From: Shewanella litoralis
Lineage (GTDB): Bacteria; Pseudomonadota; Gammaproteobacteria; Enterobacterales; Shewanellaceae
Assembly: GCF_009828585.1 (NCBI RefSeq)
Contig: NZ_WSRZ01000032.1
Location: 1 to 41,023 of the forward strand
Length of the DNA: 41,023 nt
Reading direction: 5' to 3'
Below the pieces are notes generated by a model, which was given only the letters and a program-made list of their open reading frames with translations, was not told where the DNA came from and searched no databases. The position numbers and the translations under genes were made by a program. Below are positions 1 to 8,160 of this stretch, piece after piece (position 1 is the stretch's first letter; every line of letters begins with the position of its first letter).

Positions 1-318
1 ATTAGCCAAGCTCTAACGGGTGAGCTTTTGGAAAAGGGCGTTGAATTAATCACCACCGTTCGTAAGAACATGAAGAAAAAGTTTATTTCTTTATGGGATA
101 GAGCCATGTTAAAAAAGCGATTCATCATTGAAACAGTAAATGACCAATTGAAAAATATTTCCTATATAGAACACTCAAGACACCGCAGCGCGCATGGGTT
201 CATGCTTAATCTACTTGGTGGATTGATTGCATATTGTTTAAAAGACGAGAAGCCATCATTAAATCTAACAGCTCAAGAACTTGCGCTGTTAGATAGCACT
301 AATATCGTGTTTGCTTAA
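1..318 (+). pseudogene. IS982-type transposase, C-terminal part (cut by window edge)
   Basis: The frame is open from base 1 to a stop at 316-318, so the gene starts outside the window and only about 105 C-terminal residues are visible. The segment with LRKRF-like residues (LKKRFIIETVNDQLKN), followed by IEHSRHRS and a hydrophobic GLIAY stretch, is typical of the C-terminus of IS982-family DDE transposases; the glutamate in RFIIETVNDQLK would be the last acid of the DDE triad. I cannot tell whether the full gene is intact. Sequence matching another repeat in this window begins at 331, which suggests that the right end of the insertion sequence lies near 320-331. The family call rests on recalled sequence character, not on a search. 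Confidence 0.75.
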
Positions 319-330
319 CCAGATCTGAGG

Positions 331-388
331 TTAATCAAAAACCGCTGGATGCATTCTGAGTGGTCACATTATTAATGTGCAATGGTAT
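331..388. repeat. Right-end fragment of the element A repeat
   Basis: This stretch matches the last ~56 bases of element A (5880-5935) apart from a few substitutions and two or three single-base indels. It includes the core CGCTGG, GCATTCTGAGTGGTCAC and the terminal CAATGGTAT. The match begins sharply after the transposase gene, as expected if the insertion sequence landed inside a copy of the repeat. The left half of this copy is not in the window. Confidence 0.75.
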
Positions 389-690
389 AACTGGTAGGGG
401 GTATTACTGACTGTCTGCGATGGACGCGATCTGAATGTATGATATCGTCAATGTATGTGCTTTGTATCATATTGAACTCTTATGGCGTTGATGTATTACG
501 CACATTGTTCTTATCGGTATTTTATTGATATTGGCTATCATCAGCTGATAAGTGAACATGATTTTTTAGCGGCTCAATTGACATCAACAGAAACCTCAAT
601 CTTGCTAGGCTTTAAATGTCGATGAATTGGCGATTGGACAGGTACGCCCGCCGGATAAACAAGGACGTGATTGACCTATACGTAAAAAAC
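389..690. other. Intergenic stretch, no gene seen
   Basis: Between the repeat fragment and the tRNA-Pro terminator I see no convincing gene. A 47-codon frame at 482-625 on the plus strand has no visible ribosome binding site and no recognisable product. The sequence GTAGGGGGTATTACTG at 394-409 recurs in similar form at 1103-1118 (14 of 16 bases), on the other side of the tRNA gene. Confidence 0.5.
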
Positions 691-729
691 AAACCCCGTA
701 TCAGCAAAGCTGATACGGGGTTTGTTTTA
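691..729 (-). terminator. Rho-independent terminator of tRNA-Pro
   Basis: A perfect 15-bp inverted repeat (AAACCCCGTATCAGC at 691-705 and its complement at 709-723) encloses a three-base loop. Read on the minus strand it is followed by a run of six T (684-689). It lies 44 bases past the tRNA 3' end. The plus-strand side is also T-rich (721-730), so it may stop transcription both ways. Confidence 0.85.
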
Positions 730-766
730 TTCAATCTCGATAAAAAATCGACATTGAATTTTAATT

Positions 767-843
767 TGGTCGGTATGAGAGGATTCGAACCTCCGACCCC
801 TGACACCCCATGACAGTGCGCTACCGGGCTGCGCTACATACCG
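767..843 (-). tRNA. tRNA-Pro (anticodon GGG)
   Basis: On the minus strand this 77-base sequence folds as a cloverleaf. The acceptor arms are CGGTATG at the 5' side and CATACCG before ACCA. The D arm contains AGCGCAGCCCGGTAGCGC, the T arm GGAGGTTCGAATCCTC, and CCA is encoded. The anticodon loop ATGGGGT gives GGG, and the sequence closely resembles the E. coli proL type. It is preceded by a plausible promoter and followed by a strong terminator, so it appears to be transcribed alone. Confidence 0.93.
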
Positions 844-854
844 AAATTTTTTGA

Positions 855-883
855 TGTATACATCAGCACTTAGTGAGTGTTAA
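855..883 (-). promoter_or_regulatory. Predicted sigma70 promoter of tRNA-Pro
   Basis: On the minus strand TTAACA (878-883) and TATACA (855-860) are separated by exactly 17 bases (861-877). The -10 box ends 11 bases before the tRNA 5' end, leaving a leader of about five bases. The discriminator is AT-rich, unlike that of many strongly stringent tRNA promoters. Confidence 0.4.
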
Positions 884-1174
884 CAACTGGGGTAACTAAG
901 TGGTTATGCACTTTATCAACAGTAATTAATGAGCGCAAGCAGTTAGTTATATGCTAATTGCCGATTGGCTATAAACTACTCAACTTCCAACTATTCTCTT
1001 ATTCAACTTCCAACTACCAACGGTCAGACTATTGATCCATTGCCAACCATTCGTCTGCGGCGGCAGTATATTACTAAAGTGCTGTTACGAAAGTGATGTC
1101 TTGTAGGGGGCGTTACTGTATTTGAAAAATGGTTTTATCGTAAGTTGGCAGCTCAATGAATCAACAGATAAGAG
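884..1174. other. Intergenic stretch with a short tandem repeat
   Basis: No gene is visible here. The only internal structure noticed is a 14-base direct repeat, TCAACTTCCAACTA, at 980-993 and 1003-1016, and the second copy of the GTAGGGGG-type sequence at 1103-1118. Confidence 0.4.
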
Positions 1175-1202
1175 TGCGGCTAATCAAACACAATTAGCCG
1201 CA
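1175..1202 (-). terminator. Hairpin at the 3' end of yejM
   Basis: TGCGGCTAAT (1175-1184) pairs perfectly with ATTAGCCGCA (1193-1202) across an eight-base loop, seven bases after the yejM stop. The following minus-strand sequence (CTCTTATC) is only weakly T-rich, so this may be a weak terminator or a 3' stabilising hairpin. Confidence 0.55.
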
Positions 1203-1208
1203 ACGGTA

Positions 1209-2999
1209 TTATTGATTATAGAGTCTACGGCCTTCTCGCATGACTTGGATTAGCTCTGGTGCGCTCATTTTTTTATCTAAGCGCTTATCGTAGTTAACAT
1301 CATAAATACGGTATTTACCGAAGCGGTCAAGAACAGTGATTTCAGATTTTTGATAAATCGCAAAGCGGCGGCTGTCGCCGATGTACACCCAGGTTTCACT
1401 GTTGGGCTCTAATAGGCTGCGACCAGCACTATAGTCGGTGCTAGGGTTGGTACAACCTAAAACATGGCTGAGTATGGTTGGAGCAATACCGTAGTGGCTA
1501 GTGCGGTAATTGACTTTATTGCCATAGGTGTCTGGCCAATGAATAATGAGTGGCACATTCACATTCCCAGGCGATAAGTCGTTGCGCGCGTCGCTGCTGT
1601 TACTGGTAAACACTTGACCATAAGTACCGGTAATGATCACCACTGTGTCGTCGCTAACATTATTCAGTAAGTTAGACAGTTGCTGGTCTATAAAGTTAAG
1701 CGATTGACGATATTGATTAAATAACACCTTTTGCGCTGGTTTTAACTCCATTTTTGGTTTAATGGTTTGTACCCCTAAAAAACCGATAGGCGTGTCGTAG
1801 TCTTTTGGCGCTGTGAGGTTAACTAAGGCAAACCAGGGTTGCTTTTGGCTTGCCTGCCACGCGGCAACAGCATTGATGGTATTAATGTCTGCATCGGCAC
1901 TGCCGTTAGCACCTTCGCTGGTATGTATTTGCATCCCTTTAAACATGGCGCTGTTGTTGATGTCGATACTTACCGTCGGCGCAAAAAAAGCTTGCTGATA
2001 GCCTTGCTCAGTTAAGATATTGGTTAGCATTGGGCTAGTGACAGTAAACTCTTTACGATCGCTGTAATTACCCTGTAAGCCATACATTAATGTAAACATG
2101 CTGGTGTCGAAATCGGTTCCACCACTGAAATGCTTCATAAAGCGTTGATTTTTATTACGGTACTGGCTTAAAAACGGCATGGTATCGTTATCGACCATAT
2201 CAGCACGCAGACTGTCGATACTTATCAATAAGACGTTTTGTTGAGTGTCGGCGCTGCACTGCATTGGGTTTATTGGGTAGCTGAGTTTACGCGATTTTTC
2301 ACTGCGCGATTGGGACGTTTGCATGTTGCTGTCGATACCGTGGCTTTCCATAAACGAGCGTGCTGTTGCTGGGTATGACACAGGATAGGCGTCGTCGAAA
2401 CGAGTGACTTCTGTCATGCTGGTGGCGTCGGCCCAAATGTGGAACAAGTGGCTACTGACAAAGCAAGCACCGACAAAAAGCACAACGCGGTTACCCCACT
2501 GTTTTTTCTGTATTTTATCGATGCGTTTCCACAAAAAGTTTGCAGCTGTTAACTCAATTAGCACAATGACGATGGGCGTAATAATATAAGAAGTACTGTG
2601 GAGTAATGCATTGAGGTCTTGCCAGGCTAGGTCGAATGCAAATGGACTTAAATGTATCCCGTAGTCGTCATAAATGACTGTGTCATACAGTAAAGCATAG
2701 AGTCCGAGTGACGCAATAAACGCGGCAAAACCGCGTAAAATTTTAGAATAAGGTAGCAGTAAGGTAATCGGGAAAATAAACAGTAAGTAACCAATAAAGG
2801 CCAAAAAAGTAAAATGGCCAATGGTACTGATGGTAAGGTAGGCCCAACCGATAAAGGTTTCTGGGTAGCCCACACTGCCAATATATCGAGCGCCAATTAG
2901 CATCGCTAATATGCCATTAAAAAAGGCAAACCAGTGACCCCAATTAACTAAACGCGACACGTTATCTCGTGTCATTTGCTGCTTTTTGCGCTCGATCAT
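1209..2999 (-). CDS. yejM: Inner-membrane sulfatase-fold protein YejM/PbgA/LapC
   Basis: The 596-residue product matches the PbgA/YejM (LapC) family. These proteins have an N-terminal membrane domain (DUF3413) and a periplasmic alkaline-phosphatase/sulfatase-like domain. In E. coli the protein senses lipopolysaccharide and controls LpxC degradation through LapB. The N-terminus, with NWGHWFAFFNGILAMLIGARY, strongly resembles the E. coli protein. About five hydrophobic segments fill residues ~20-185; the sulfatase-like part begins near LLISIDSLRADMVDND (~257) and contains a FSGGTDFDTSMFTLMYG stretch. The length is close to the family norm of ~586. The gene follows yejL after 84 bases and probably shares its transcript. 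A second Met at residue 9 is an alternative start, but the first has a better upstream purine stretch. Confidence 0.92.
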   Translation of the reverse strand: MIERKKQQMTRDNVSRLVNWGHWFAFFNGILAMLIGARYIGSVGYPETFIGWAYLTISTIGHFTFLAFIGYLLFIFPITLLLPYSKILRGFAAFIASLGLYALLYDTVIYDDYGIHLSPFAFDLAWQDLNALLHSTSYIITPIVIVLIELTAANFLWKRIDKIQKKQWGNRVVLFVGACFVSSHLFHIWADATSMTEVTRFDDAYPVSYPATARSFMESHGIDSNMQTSQSRSEKSRKLSYPINPMQCSADTQQNVLLISIDSLRADMVDNDTMPFLSQYRNKNQRFMKHFSGGTDFDTSMFTLMYGLQGNYSDRKEFTVTSPMLTNILTEQGYQQAFFAPTVSIDINNSAMFKGMQIHTSEGANGSADADINTINAVAAWQASQKQPWFALVNLTAPKDYDTPIGFLGVQTIKPKMELKPAQKVLFNQYRQSLNFIDQQLSNLLNNVSDDTVVIITGTYGQVFTSNSSDARNDLSPGNVNVPLIIHWPDTYGNKVNYRTSHYGIAPTILSHVLGCTNPSTDYSAGRSLLEPNSETWVYIGDSRRFAIYQKSEITVLDRFGKYRIYDVNYDKRLDKKMSAPELIQVMREGRRLYNQ

Positions 3000-3083
3000 C
3001 TTAACTCGTATTCCTACGTTATCATCACAGACTATTTCAGTGTAACTGATTGTTAGCCCTAGTGATAAATTTTATTTTGTCGA

Positions 3084-3296
3084 TTACTTAACCGACTGTG
3101 TTAACGCTTTGGCAAATTGCTCTGCCACTTTTTGACGTGACTCATTGGGCACTTTTTTGTCAAGTAAATGGGTTACACAGTTACCTAATACCATTAGGCT
3201 TAAATCGGTAGGCGCTTGGTGCTTAGCAAGGGTAGCAAGCAGCTCGCTGATAAGTGCTTCAACTTGGGTGTTGGTGTATTTAGATTGAATTGCCAT
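3084..3296 (-). CDS. yejL: UPF0352 family small protein YejL
   Basis: A 70-residue protein closely resembling E. coli YejL (75 residues). The diagnostic core is HQAPTDLSLMVLGNCVTHLL at residues ~31-50. The function is unknown; no membrane segment or signal peptide is visible. It lies between yejK (divergent) and yejM (same strand, downstream), the order also found in enterobacteria, which supports the identification. yejL-yejM is probably one transcript, though the 84-base gap leaves room for a separate promoter. Confidence 0.9.
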   Translation of the reverse strand: MAIQSKYTNTQVEALISELLATLAKHQAPTDLSLMVLGNCVTHLLDKKVPNESRQKVAEQFAKALTQSVK

Positions 3297-3479
3297 AGTC
3301 AGAAAACTTCGATAAAGAATGAATTAGCTGCACATAATAACGGATTTAGCCATTAATCGCCTCAAGTTTTATTCGACCTGGTTAAGGAATATCGCAAACC
3401 CTTGTTCGATTTATACTGTGGGTCTGATATCATTCTTTTTTAAATTATCATCTGCGACAGACTAGGGTTAACAAGGCTT

Positions 3480-4508
3480 ATGGCGATTAGTATTGAGCAA
3501 GCAATTATTCACGAAATTTCTCAAGACGGTCAGGGACAAATGCGCTGTCGTTTACGTCCGCAACCGTTGTTGAATACCAACGCTGTTGAAACCATGTTAG
3601 AAGAATTACACCAGACTTACTCAGGTAAAGCGGGTAAGGGCTTTGGTTTTTTTGGCACTCACGGTGATGATGGCGAAGCCAACGATGAATTTGCGAATGC
3701 GTTAACCGGTTACCGCAACGGCGACTTAGGCTTTGTTGAGTTTAGTGGTCAAGCAAGTCAGTTATTGCAACAAGAGTTAGCCAAGTACGATTTTAGTCAG
3801 GGCGGCTTTTTGTTGATGTCTTGCTACACCAGCATGACGAGCGACTATTTGTTTGTGGCATTGCTAAGTGCTAAATCATCAATGACAGTTTTAGATGATA
3901 TGGAATTGTCGCAAAACAATCATTTAGATTTAAGCAATATTCAGTTAGCGGCGCGCATCGATTTAACCGAGTGGCAAGCAGATAAAAGCTCGCGTAAGTA
4001 TATTTCGTTTATTCGTGGTCGTGCTGGTCGTAAAGTAGCCGACTTCTTTTTAGACTTTATGGGCTGCGTTGAAGGGGTAAACACCAAAGCGCAAAACAAA
4101 ACGTTAATTCATGCGGTTGAAGATTTTGTCGCGGGCAGCGAGCTGACTAAAGATGAGCGTCAAGAGTGCCGTAATAAAGTGTTTGAGTATTGCTCTGAGC
4201 GAGCAGATGCGGGTGAAGTGATTGAAGTTAAAGACTTGGCTGATGAATTAGCCGACTCCGGTATGGATTCATTTTATGATTTTGCCTGTGGCGGCAGTTA
4301 TGAGCTTGATGAAGAGTTTCCGGCAGATAAAGCCAGTTTACGCAGTTTGAAAAAGTTTTCGGGCACTGGCGGCGGTGTAACGTTAAGTTTTGACGGCGGA
4401 CATTTAGGCGAACGTGTGATTTACGACCCCGTATCTGACACCATTTTAATTAAAGGTGTGCCCGCTAACTTAAAAGATCAGTTAGACCGACGTTTGAAAG
4501 GCGAGTAA
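3480..4508 (+). CDS. yejK: Nucleoid-associated protein YejK/NdpA
   Basis: The 342-residue product matches the NdpA/YejK family, nucleoid-associated proteins of about 335 residues. Recognisable parts are the N-terminal [12 protein letters not shown], the central [20 protein letters not shown], and [27 protein letters not shown] at residues ~172-198. It is divergent from yejL with a 183-base gap that must carry both promoters. A clear terminator follows. The family is known to bind the nucleoid, but its exact role is not settled. Confidence 0.92.
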   Translation: MAISIEQAIIHEISQDGQGQMRCRLRPQPLLNTNAVETMLEELHQTYSGKAGKGFGFFGTHGDDGEANDEFANALTGYRNGDLGFVEFSGQASQLLQQELAKYDFSQGGFLLMSCYTSMTSDYLFVALLSAKSSMTVLDDMELSQNNHLDLSNIQLAARIDLTEWQADKSSRKYISFIRGRAGRKVADFFLDFMGCVEGVNTKAQNKTLIHAVEDFVAGSELTKDERQECRNKVFEYCSERADAGEVIEVKDLADELADSGMDSFYDFACGGSYELDEEFPADKASLRSLKKFSGTGGGVTLSFDGGHLGERVIYDPVSDTILIKGVPANLKDQLDRRLKGE

Positions 4509-4540
4509 TCATCAAGTAGGGTTATTTATATCGTTAAATT

Positions 4541-4566
4541 AGCGTCCAATGAGGGCGCTTTTTTAT
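4541..4566 (+). terminator. Terminator after yejK
   Basis: AGCGTCC (4541-4547) pairs with GGGCGCT (4553-4559, one G-T pair) across a five-base loop, followed by a run of T to 4564. It lies 32 bases after the yejK stop. Confidence 0.75.
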
Positions 4567-4720
4567 ATTGAATCATCATTTTTTTGTATCAACTGGTACG
4601 ATTATTCAACGAGGATCCGTTTTTTGCTTTTCATTACGCTTTAGTTGAGTAAACTAGCGCCAATTTTTGAGCATTTTTGTTTGTTATGCCTTTAATGGTG
4701 TAACCAACTTTGGGGGAGCG

Positions 4721-5668
4721 ATGATCACTGCATACGCCTATCAAAATAGACAACTGGTCACCACAGAATTAAAAGTCGGTGACCAGGTACCTGAGTCGAC
4801 ATTATGGTTAGATTTATTAAAACCCGATGATAAAGAACGTGATTGGTTGAGTTCGTTTTCTGCTGAAGAAGTGCCCGACGAAGAAGATATTAAAGAAATT
4901 GAGGCCTCGGCACGTTTTTACCAAAACCAAGACGGCTTACACATTAACTCGTTATTCCCACAACGCGTCAGTTCTGATGTGCGCGCAGTAAACGTATCGT
5001 TTAACTTACGTAAAGCGTTTTTACTGACCATTCGTGAAGAAGATGTCGGTTTAATCCGTTTATTGCGTAACTATTTGCGTTTAGGCCGTTTAGACATCAC
5101 CACGCCGCAAGGCTTGTTATTAGAGCTATTTAATTTAAAAGTAGATTACTTATCAGATTTAATCGAAGACGTGTATAGCGTACTTGAAAATGTCGGCGAG
5201 CAAGTGTTTAACGACGACGAGCTTGATGACGTGTTTAAACTCATTACCCTGCAAGAAGACTCTAACGGTAAAATTCGCTTAAGTTTGCTCGATACTCAGC
5301 GTTCGTTACGCTACATGCAACGTTATTACCGTGAAAGTTTGTCTGATGAGAACTTAAAATCGATTCGTGAAATGTTGTCAGACATTGAATCATTAATGCC
5401 TCACAGTCAGTTTATTTTCGATAAGTTACAGTTTTTACTTGATGCGGCAATGGGCTTTAGTGGATTGCAGCAAAACAAGATTATTAAGATATTTTCGGTA
5501 TCGGCGGTGGTGTTTTTACCGCCAACCTTGATTGCGAGCAGCTATGGGATGAACTTTCATATTATGCCCGAACTGGATTGGCGCTTTGGCTACCCAATGG
5601 CCGTCGCATTAATGCTAGCCAGTGCGGCAGGGACTTATTTTTTCTTTAAACGCAAAGGCTGGTTGTAA
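4721..5668 (+). CDS. corA: Magnesium/cobalt channel CorA
   Basis: From ATG 4721 the product is 315 residues, almost exactly the length of E. coli CorA (316). An in-frame TTG at 4667 would add 18 residues without family support; ATG 4721 has GGGGGAG just upstream. The family forms pentameric inner-membrane Mg2+ channels. Visible features are the EIEASARFY segment (~60-70), a long helical region (~140-255), and two C-terminal membrane helices. The first helix ends in the selectivity motif YGMNF, and the protein ends in the basic tail FKRKGWL. It stands alone between the yejK terminator and element A. No leader resembling a magnesium riboswitch was seen in the ~150-base gap upstream. Confidence 0.93.
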   Translation: MITAYAYQNRQLVTTELKVGDQVPESTLWLDLLKPDDKERDWLSSFSAEEVPDEEDIKEIEASARFYQNQDGLHINSLFPQRVSSDVRAVNVSFNLRKAFLLTIREEDVGLIRLLRNYLRLGRLDITTPQGLLLELFNLKVDYLSDLIEDVYSVLENVGEQVFNDDELDDVFKLITLQEDSNGKIRLSLLDTQRSLRYMQRYYRESLSDENLKSIREMLSDIESLMPHSQFIFDKLQFLLDAAMGFSGLQQNKIIKIFSVSAVVFLPPTLIASSYGMNFHIMPELDWRFGYPMAVALMLASAAGTYFFFKRKGWL

Positions 5669-5671
5669 TTT

Positions 5672-5935
5672 ATACCATTGCGCGTTAGTAAATGCTCTCT
5701 CAGCGAGAATTTAAAAGGGCTTAAACAAGGCGTATGACTGAATGAATAGTTATTCTCTTTCGAAGTCATGCAACGCAGTGTAAGCCCTTTTAAAACTCGC
5801 CTGAAAGGAATGCCCCAGCCGCTTTTGCTTTACGTTCTCGCTATTTGAAAGGGAACAACCATGACTACATAGCGACGCCTTAATCAAAACCGCTGGACGC
5901 ATTCTGAGTGGTCACTTATTAATGCGCAATGGTAT
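5672..5935. mobile_element. Element A: 264-bp MITE-like palindromic element
   Basis: The ends are inverted repeats: ATACCATTGCGCGTTAGTAA at 5672-5691, and the complement of ATACCATTGCGCATTAATAA at 5916-5935 (18 of 20 match). Inside are two long hairpins. Hairpin 1 pairs 5703-5723 with 5781-5800 (GCGAG/CTCGC plus TTTAAAAGGGCTTA/TAAGCCCTTTTAAA) and has an inner stem ATGACT/AGTCAT. Hairpin 2 pairs GAATGC 5808-5813 with GCATTC 5899-5904, CCAGCCGCTTTTG imperfectly with CAAAACCGCTGG, and CGCTAT 5839-5844 with ATAGCG 5869-5874. There is no coding capacity, so any movement would need a transposase in trans. No clear target duplication was seen. A partial copy is at 331-388 and a diverged relative at 30952-31217. 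It starts three bases after the corA stop. Confidence 0.8.
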
Positions 5936-5979
5936 TAACCTTGTGAAAGCTTCATTTTTATCCGTCAATAGCGTGTAAC

Positions 5980-6011
5980 AAAAAGCCACTTCCTAAAACA
6001 AGTGGCTTTTT
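5980..6011 (-). terminator. Terminator after the HD-GYP gene
   Basis: AAAAAGCCACTT and AAGTGGCTTTTT flank an eight-base loop, a long A-T-tailed palindrome that can work on both strands. It lies 27 bases past the stop of the minus-strand HD-GYP gene. Confidence 0.8.
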
Positions 6012-6037
6012 GATTAATACTGCTTATTAAGGCGAGT

Positions 6038-7285
6038 TTAATTTGTTCCGATACCAAAACTGATTTTATCTCTTGGGTTAAGATAGGCATGAATTATCTT
6101 AGGCAGTCCCGCTGCCGGTAAGCTACGTACTATGGTGATATTGTGATTTTCTAAGCTAATGATTGGTGCCTGGTCTTTAGGCACCAGTTGGTCATACACC
6201 ACAATATTAGGAAATAATAGTTGCTGTAGGTTAACCGACATCACCATGGCAAATTGGCCGCTCGATAACTCAACAATGCTTCCTGGTGGATAAATACCCA
6301 GCATTTTAATGAGTTTACTCACGTATTCTGAATTAAGTTTTTCATTGTAGTTTTTGTACAGCATGCCTAGTGCCACACTCGGCGGTTTACCCTTAATCTG
6401 GCCCGTGCCATTACATAAGTTGTCGTATTCATTGACTACCGCAATAAGTTGCGACAGTTTATCAAGATTGTCAGCTTTAAGCCCTTGTGGAAAACCGCTA
6501 CCGTCTAGAAATTCGTGATGATTTGCAATTAATGGTTTGGCTTCTTCTGGGAAACTGTCGGCTAACTTTAAAAAGTTAATGCTCATTAACGGGTGCTGTT
6601 TGATAAAGTTTTCTTCAGGGGCAGACAGCGGGACACGTTTATTAAGAATTGTACTGGGCACTTTGAGCTTGCCAATGTCGTGAAATAGCGCACCAAGGCC
6701 GATGGTTTCAACTTCTTCGCGGCTCCAGCCAAGCTCTTTAGCCATTAACATGCATAGCATGGCAACGTTGAGAGAGTGGTGGTAAATATGTTCATCGTTT
6801 TTGGCATCGCCCATTAAATGCAATGCAAGGTTGTCTGAGTTGAGCAACATATTGGTCATGTTGCTAATTAAATCTTTGGCCTCACTCACGGCATTGAGTG
6901 GGCGGCTGCTCACTTTTGACACCATCGAGCGCATCATGGCGACTGAACGTTCAAACTGTTGTTCGGTTTTCTTTAAATCACGTTTGAGCTTTTTTTGTTC
7001 ATCTATTTTGGCTGTTTTGTCGCTAAGCATTTGCTCTTTTAGTGCAGTGAGTTCTTCTTCTGAAGGCGGTTGTTGCACATCGGCCGATGTTACCGGTTCT
7101 ATGTCGCTTTTTTCAGGGTCAAAAAACACATCCTTGAGTCCTAATCCTTTGATTAGCTCAATTTGGGCACTATTTTTGATTTTAAAACTGCTAAACAAGA
7201 ATGGGTGATCTTTCCACGAAATAGGCAGACGGATAAAAGTACCCACTTCAAGTTGTTCTACAGCGACTTTTTGGTTTTTTTTCAT
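6038..7285 (-). CDS. HD-GYP domain protein (putative c-di-GMP phosphodiesterase)
   Basis: The 415-residue product has an N-terminal DUF3391-like domain (residues ~5-60, starting KVAVEQLEVGTFIRLP), a charged coiled-coil linker (~75-115), and an HD-GYP domain (~145-320). HD-GYP enzymes hydrolyse cyclic di-GMP at a bi- or tri-iron centre. The metal-binding residues look present: HHSLNVAMLC (~169), FHDIGK with HD at 202-203, KQHPLMS (~230), and HHEFLDGSGFP at 256-266. The defining GYP triplet is GFP here (264-266), a conservative change. It likely regulates biofilm or motility, but no partner diguanylate cyclase is adjacent. It is divergent from the oxygenase gene and is probably a single-gene unit. 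Confidence 0.85.
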   Translation of the reverse strand: MKKNQKVAVEQLEVGTFIRLPISWKDHPFLFSSFKIKNSAQIELIKGLGLKDVFFDPEKSDIEPVTSADVQQPPSEEELTALKEQMLSDKTAKIDEQKKLKRDLKKTEQQFERSVAMMRSMVSKVSSRPLNAVSEAKDLISNMTNMLLNSDNLALHLMGDAKNDEHIYHHSLNVAMLCMLMAKELGWSREEVETIGLGALFHDIGKLKVPSTILNKRVPLSAPEENFIKQHPLMSINFLKLADSFPEEAKPLIANHHEFLDGSGFPQGLKADNLDKLSQLIAVVNEYDNLCNGTGQIKGKPPSVALGMLYKNYNEKLNSEYVSKLIKMLGIYPPGSIVELSSGQFAMVMSVNLQQLLFPNIVVYDQLVPKDQAPIISLENHNITIVRSLPAAGLPKIIHAYLNPRDKISFGIGTN

Positions 7286-7400
7286 AATGTTGTCATGGTG
7301 ACGTTATAGAACAACTCGCTATGTTTGCCTTTATGCTTTACAGGGCCTTTGTTGGCGTGGCAGCATAATACTATAAATGGACAAATAATAGTTACCCCCT

Positions 7401-8096
7401 ATGGATTTTATTGAAGTATATCCCAATGTGATTAGCGATGATTTGTGTGACCGCTTAATCGCTGCATTTAATGCGCACCCTAATGTCGGCCCGGGCCAAA
7501 CTGGTTTTGGCGTGGATAACGAAAAAAAGCGTAGCCGTGATTTAATGTTAGATGCTTTTGACGATTTAGCTGACTTAAAAAATGAGCTTTTAGCTGTAAC
7601 GTTTACGCAGATGACGGATTATTTTACCCAATACTCATTAGCATTAATGGGTGCGGTGTCGGTGCAAGTGACCGATGATCAAGGGCAAGCTCAAACATTA
7701 ACGCCTAACAATTTTGATACTTTAGGCAAGCCCAGAGCAAGCACCTTAACCAAGTATTTGTATCGCAGTGGCACAATCAATATTCAACATTATCAAAAAG
7801 GCCTTGGGGGATATCCACATTGGCATTCGGAGCAGTTTCCGCAAAATGGCCATAATGAAGCCTTGCACCGTGTGGTGTTATACATGTTTTATTTAAACGA
7901 TGTTGAAGAGGGCGGAGAGACAGAGTTTTATTACCAGCAGCGTAAAATCAGCCCTAAAAAAGGCACCATGGTGATAGCGCCTGCCGGTTTTACGCACAGC
8001 CATCGTGGTAATGTGCCCATTAGCAACGATAAATATATTGCAACGTCTTGGGCCATGTTTAATCGTGCCGAGCAGTTATACGCGCCACTGAGCTAA
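7401..8096 (+). CDS. 2-oxoglutarate/Fe(II) oxygenase, prolyl 4-hydroxylase-like
   Basis: A 231-residue protein with the double-stranded beta-helix features of 2-oxoglutarate/Fe(II) dioxygenases of the prolyl-4-hydroxylase group. The likely iron ligands are HSE in YPHWHSEQFP (~residues 137-146) and the histidine in PAGFTHSHRG (~192-201). A basic residue in the downstream DKYIATSW segment could bind 2-oxoglutarate. EEGGETEFYYQQRKISPKKGTMV is the usual strand pair in between. The iron site is H-x-E rather than the commoner H-x-D. The substrate is unknown. There is little ribosome binding site upstream of the ATG (GTTACCCCCT), so translation may be weak or the start unusual. The gene is short, soluble and stands alone. 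Confidence 0.8.
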   Translation: MDFIEVYPNVISDDLCDRLIAAFNAHPNVGPGQTGFGVDNEKKRSRDLMLDAFDDLADLKNELLAVTFTQMTDYFTQYSLALMGAVSVQVTDDQGQAQTLTPNNFDTLGKPRASTLTKYLYRSGTINIQHYQKGLGGYPHWHSEQFPQNGHNEALHRVVLYMFYLNDVEEGGETEFYYQQRKISPKKGTMVIAPAGFTHSHRGNVPISNDKYIATSWAMFNRAEQLYAPLS

Positions 8097-8160
8097 CGTT
8101 TTAGACTCAGCCGTGGGATTAACGCGTATTGACTGGATCGTGTTGCCTAGATCGTGTCAA

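Noticed and set aside
482-625. 47-codon open frame after the IS/element fragment
   Set aside because: No ribosome binding site, no recognisable product, and it lies in a decayed-looking stretch.
394-1118. GTAGGGGG-type sequence at 394-409 and 1103-1118 flanking tRNA-Pro as possible attachment sites
   Set aside because: Only 16 bases with two differences, no integrase in view, and neither copy overlaps the tRNA gene.
4567-4720. Magnesium-sensing leader or riboswitch before corA
   Set aside because: The gap is short and no leader fold or anti-terminator pair was found.
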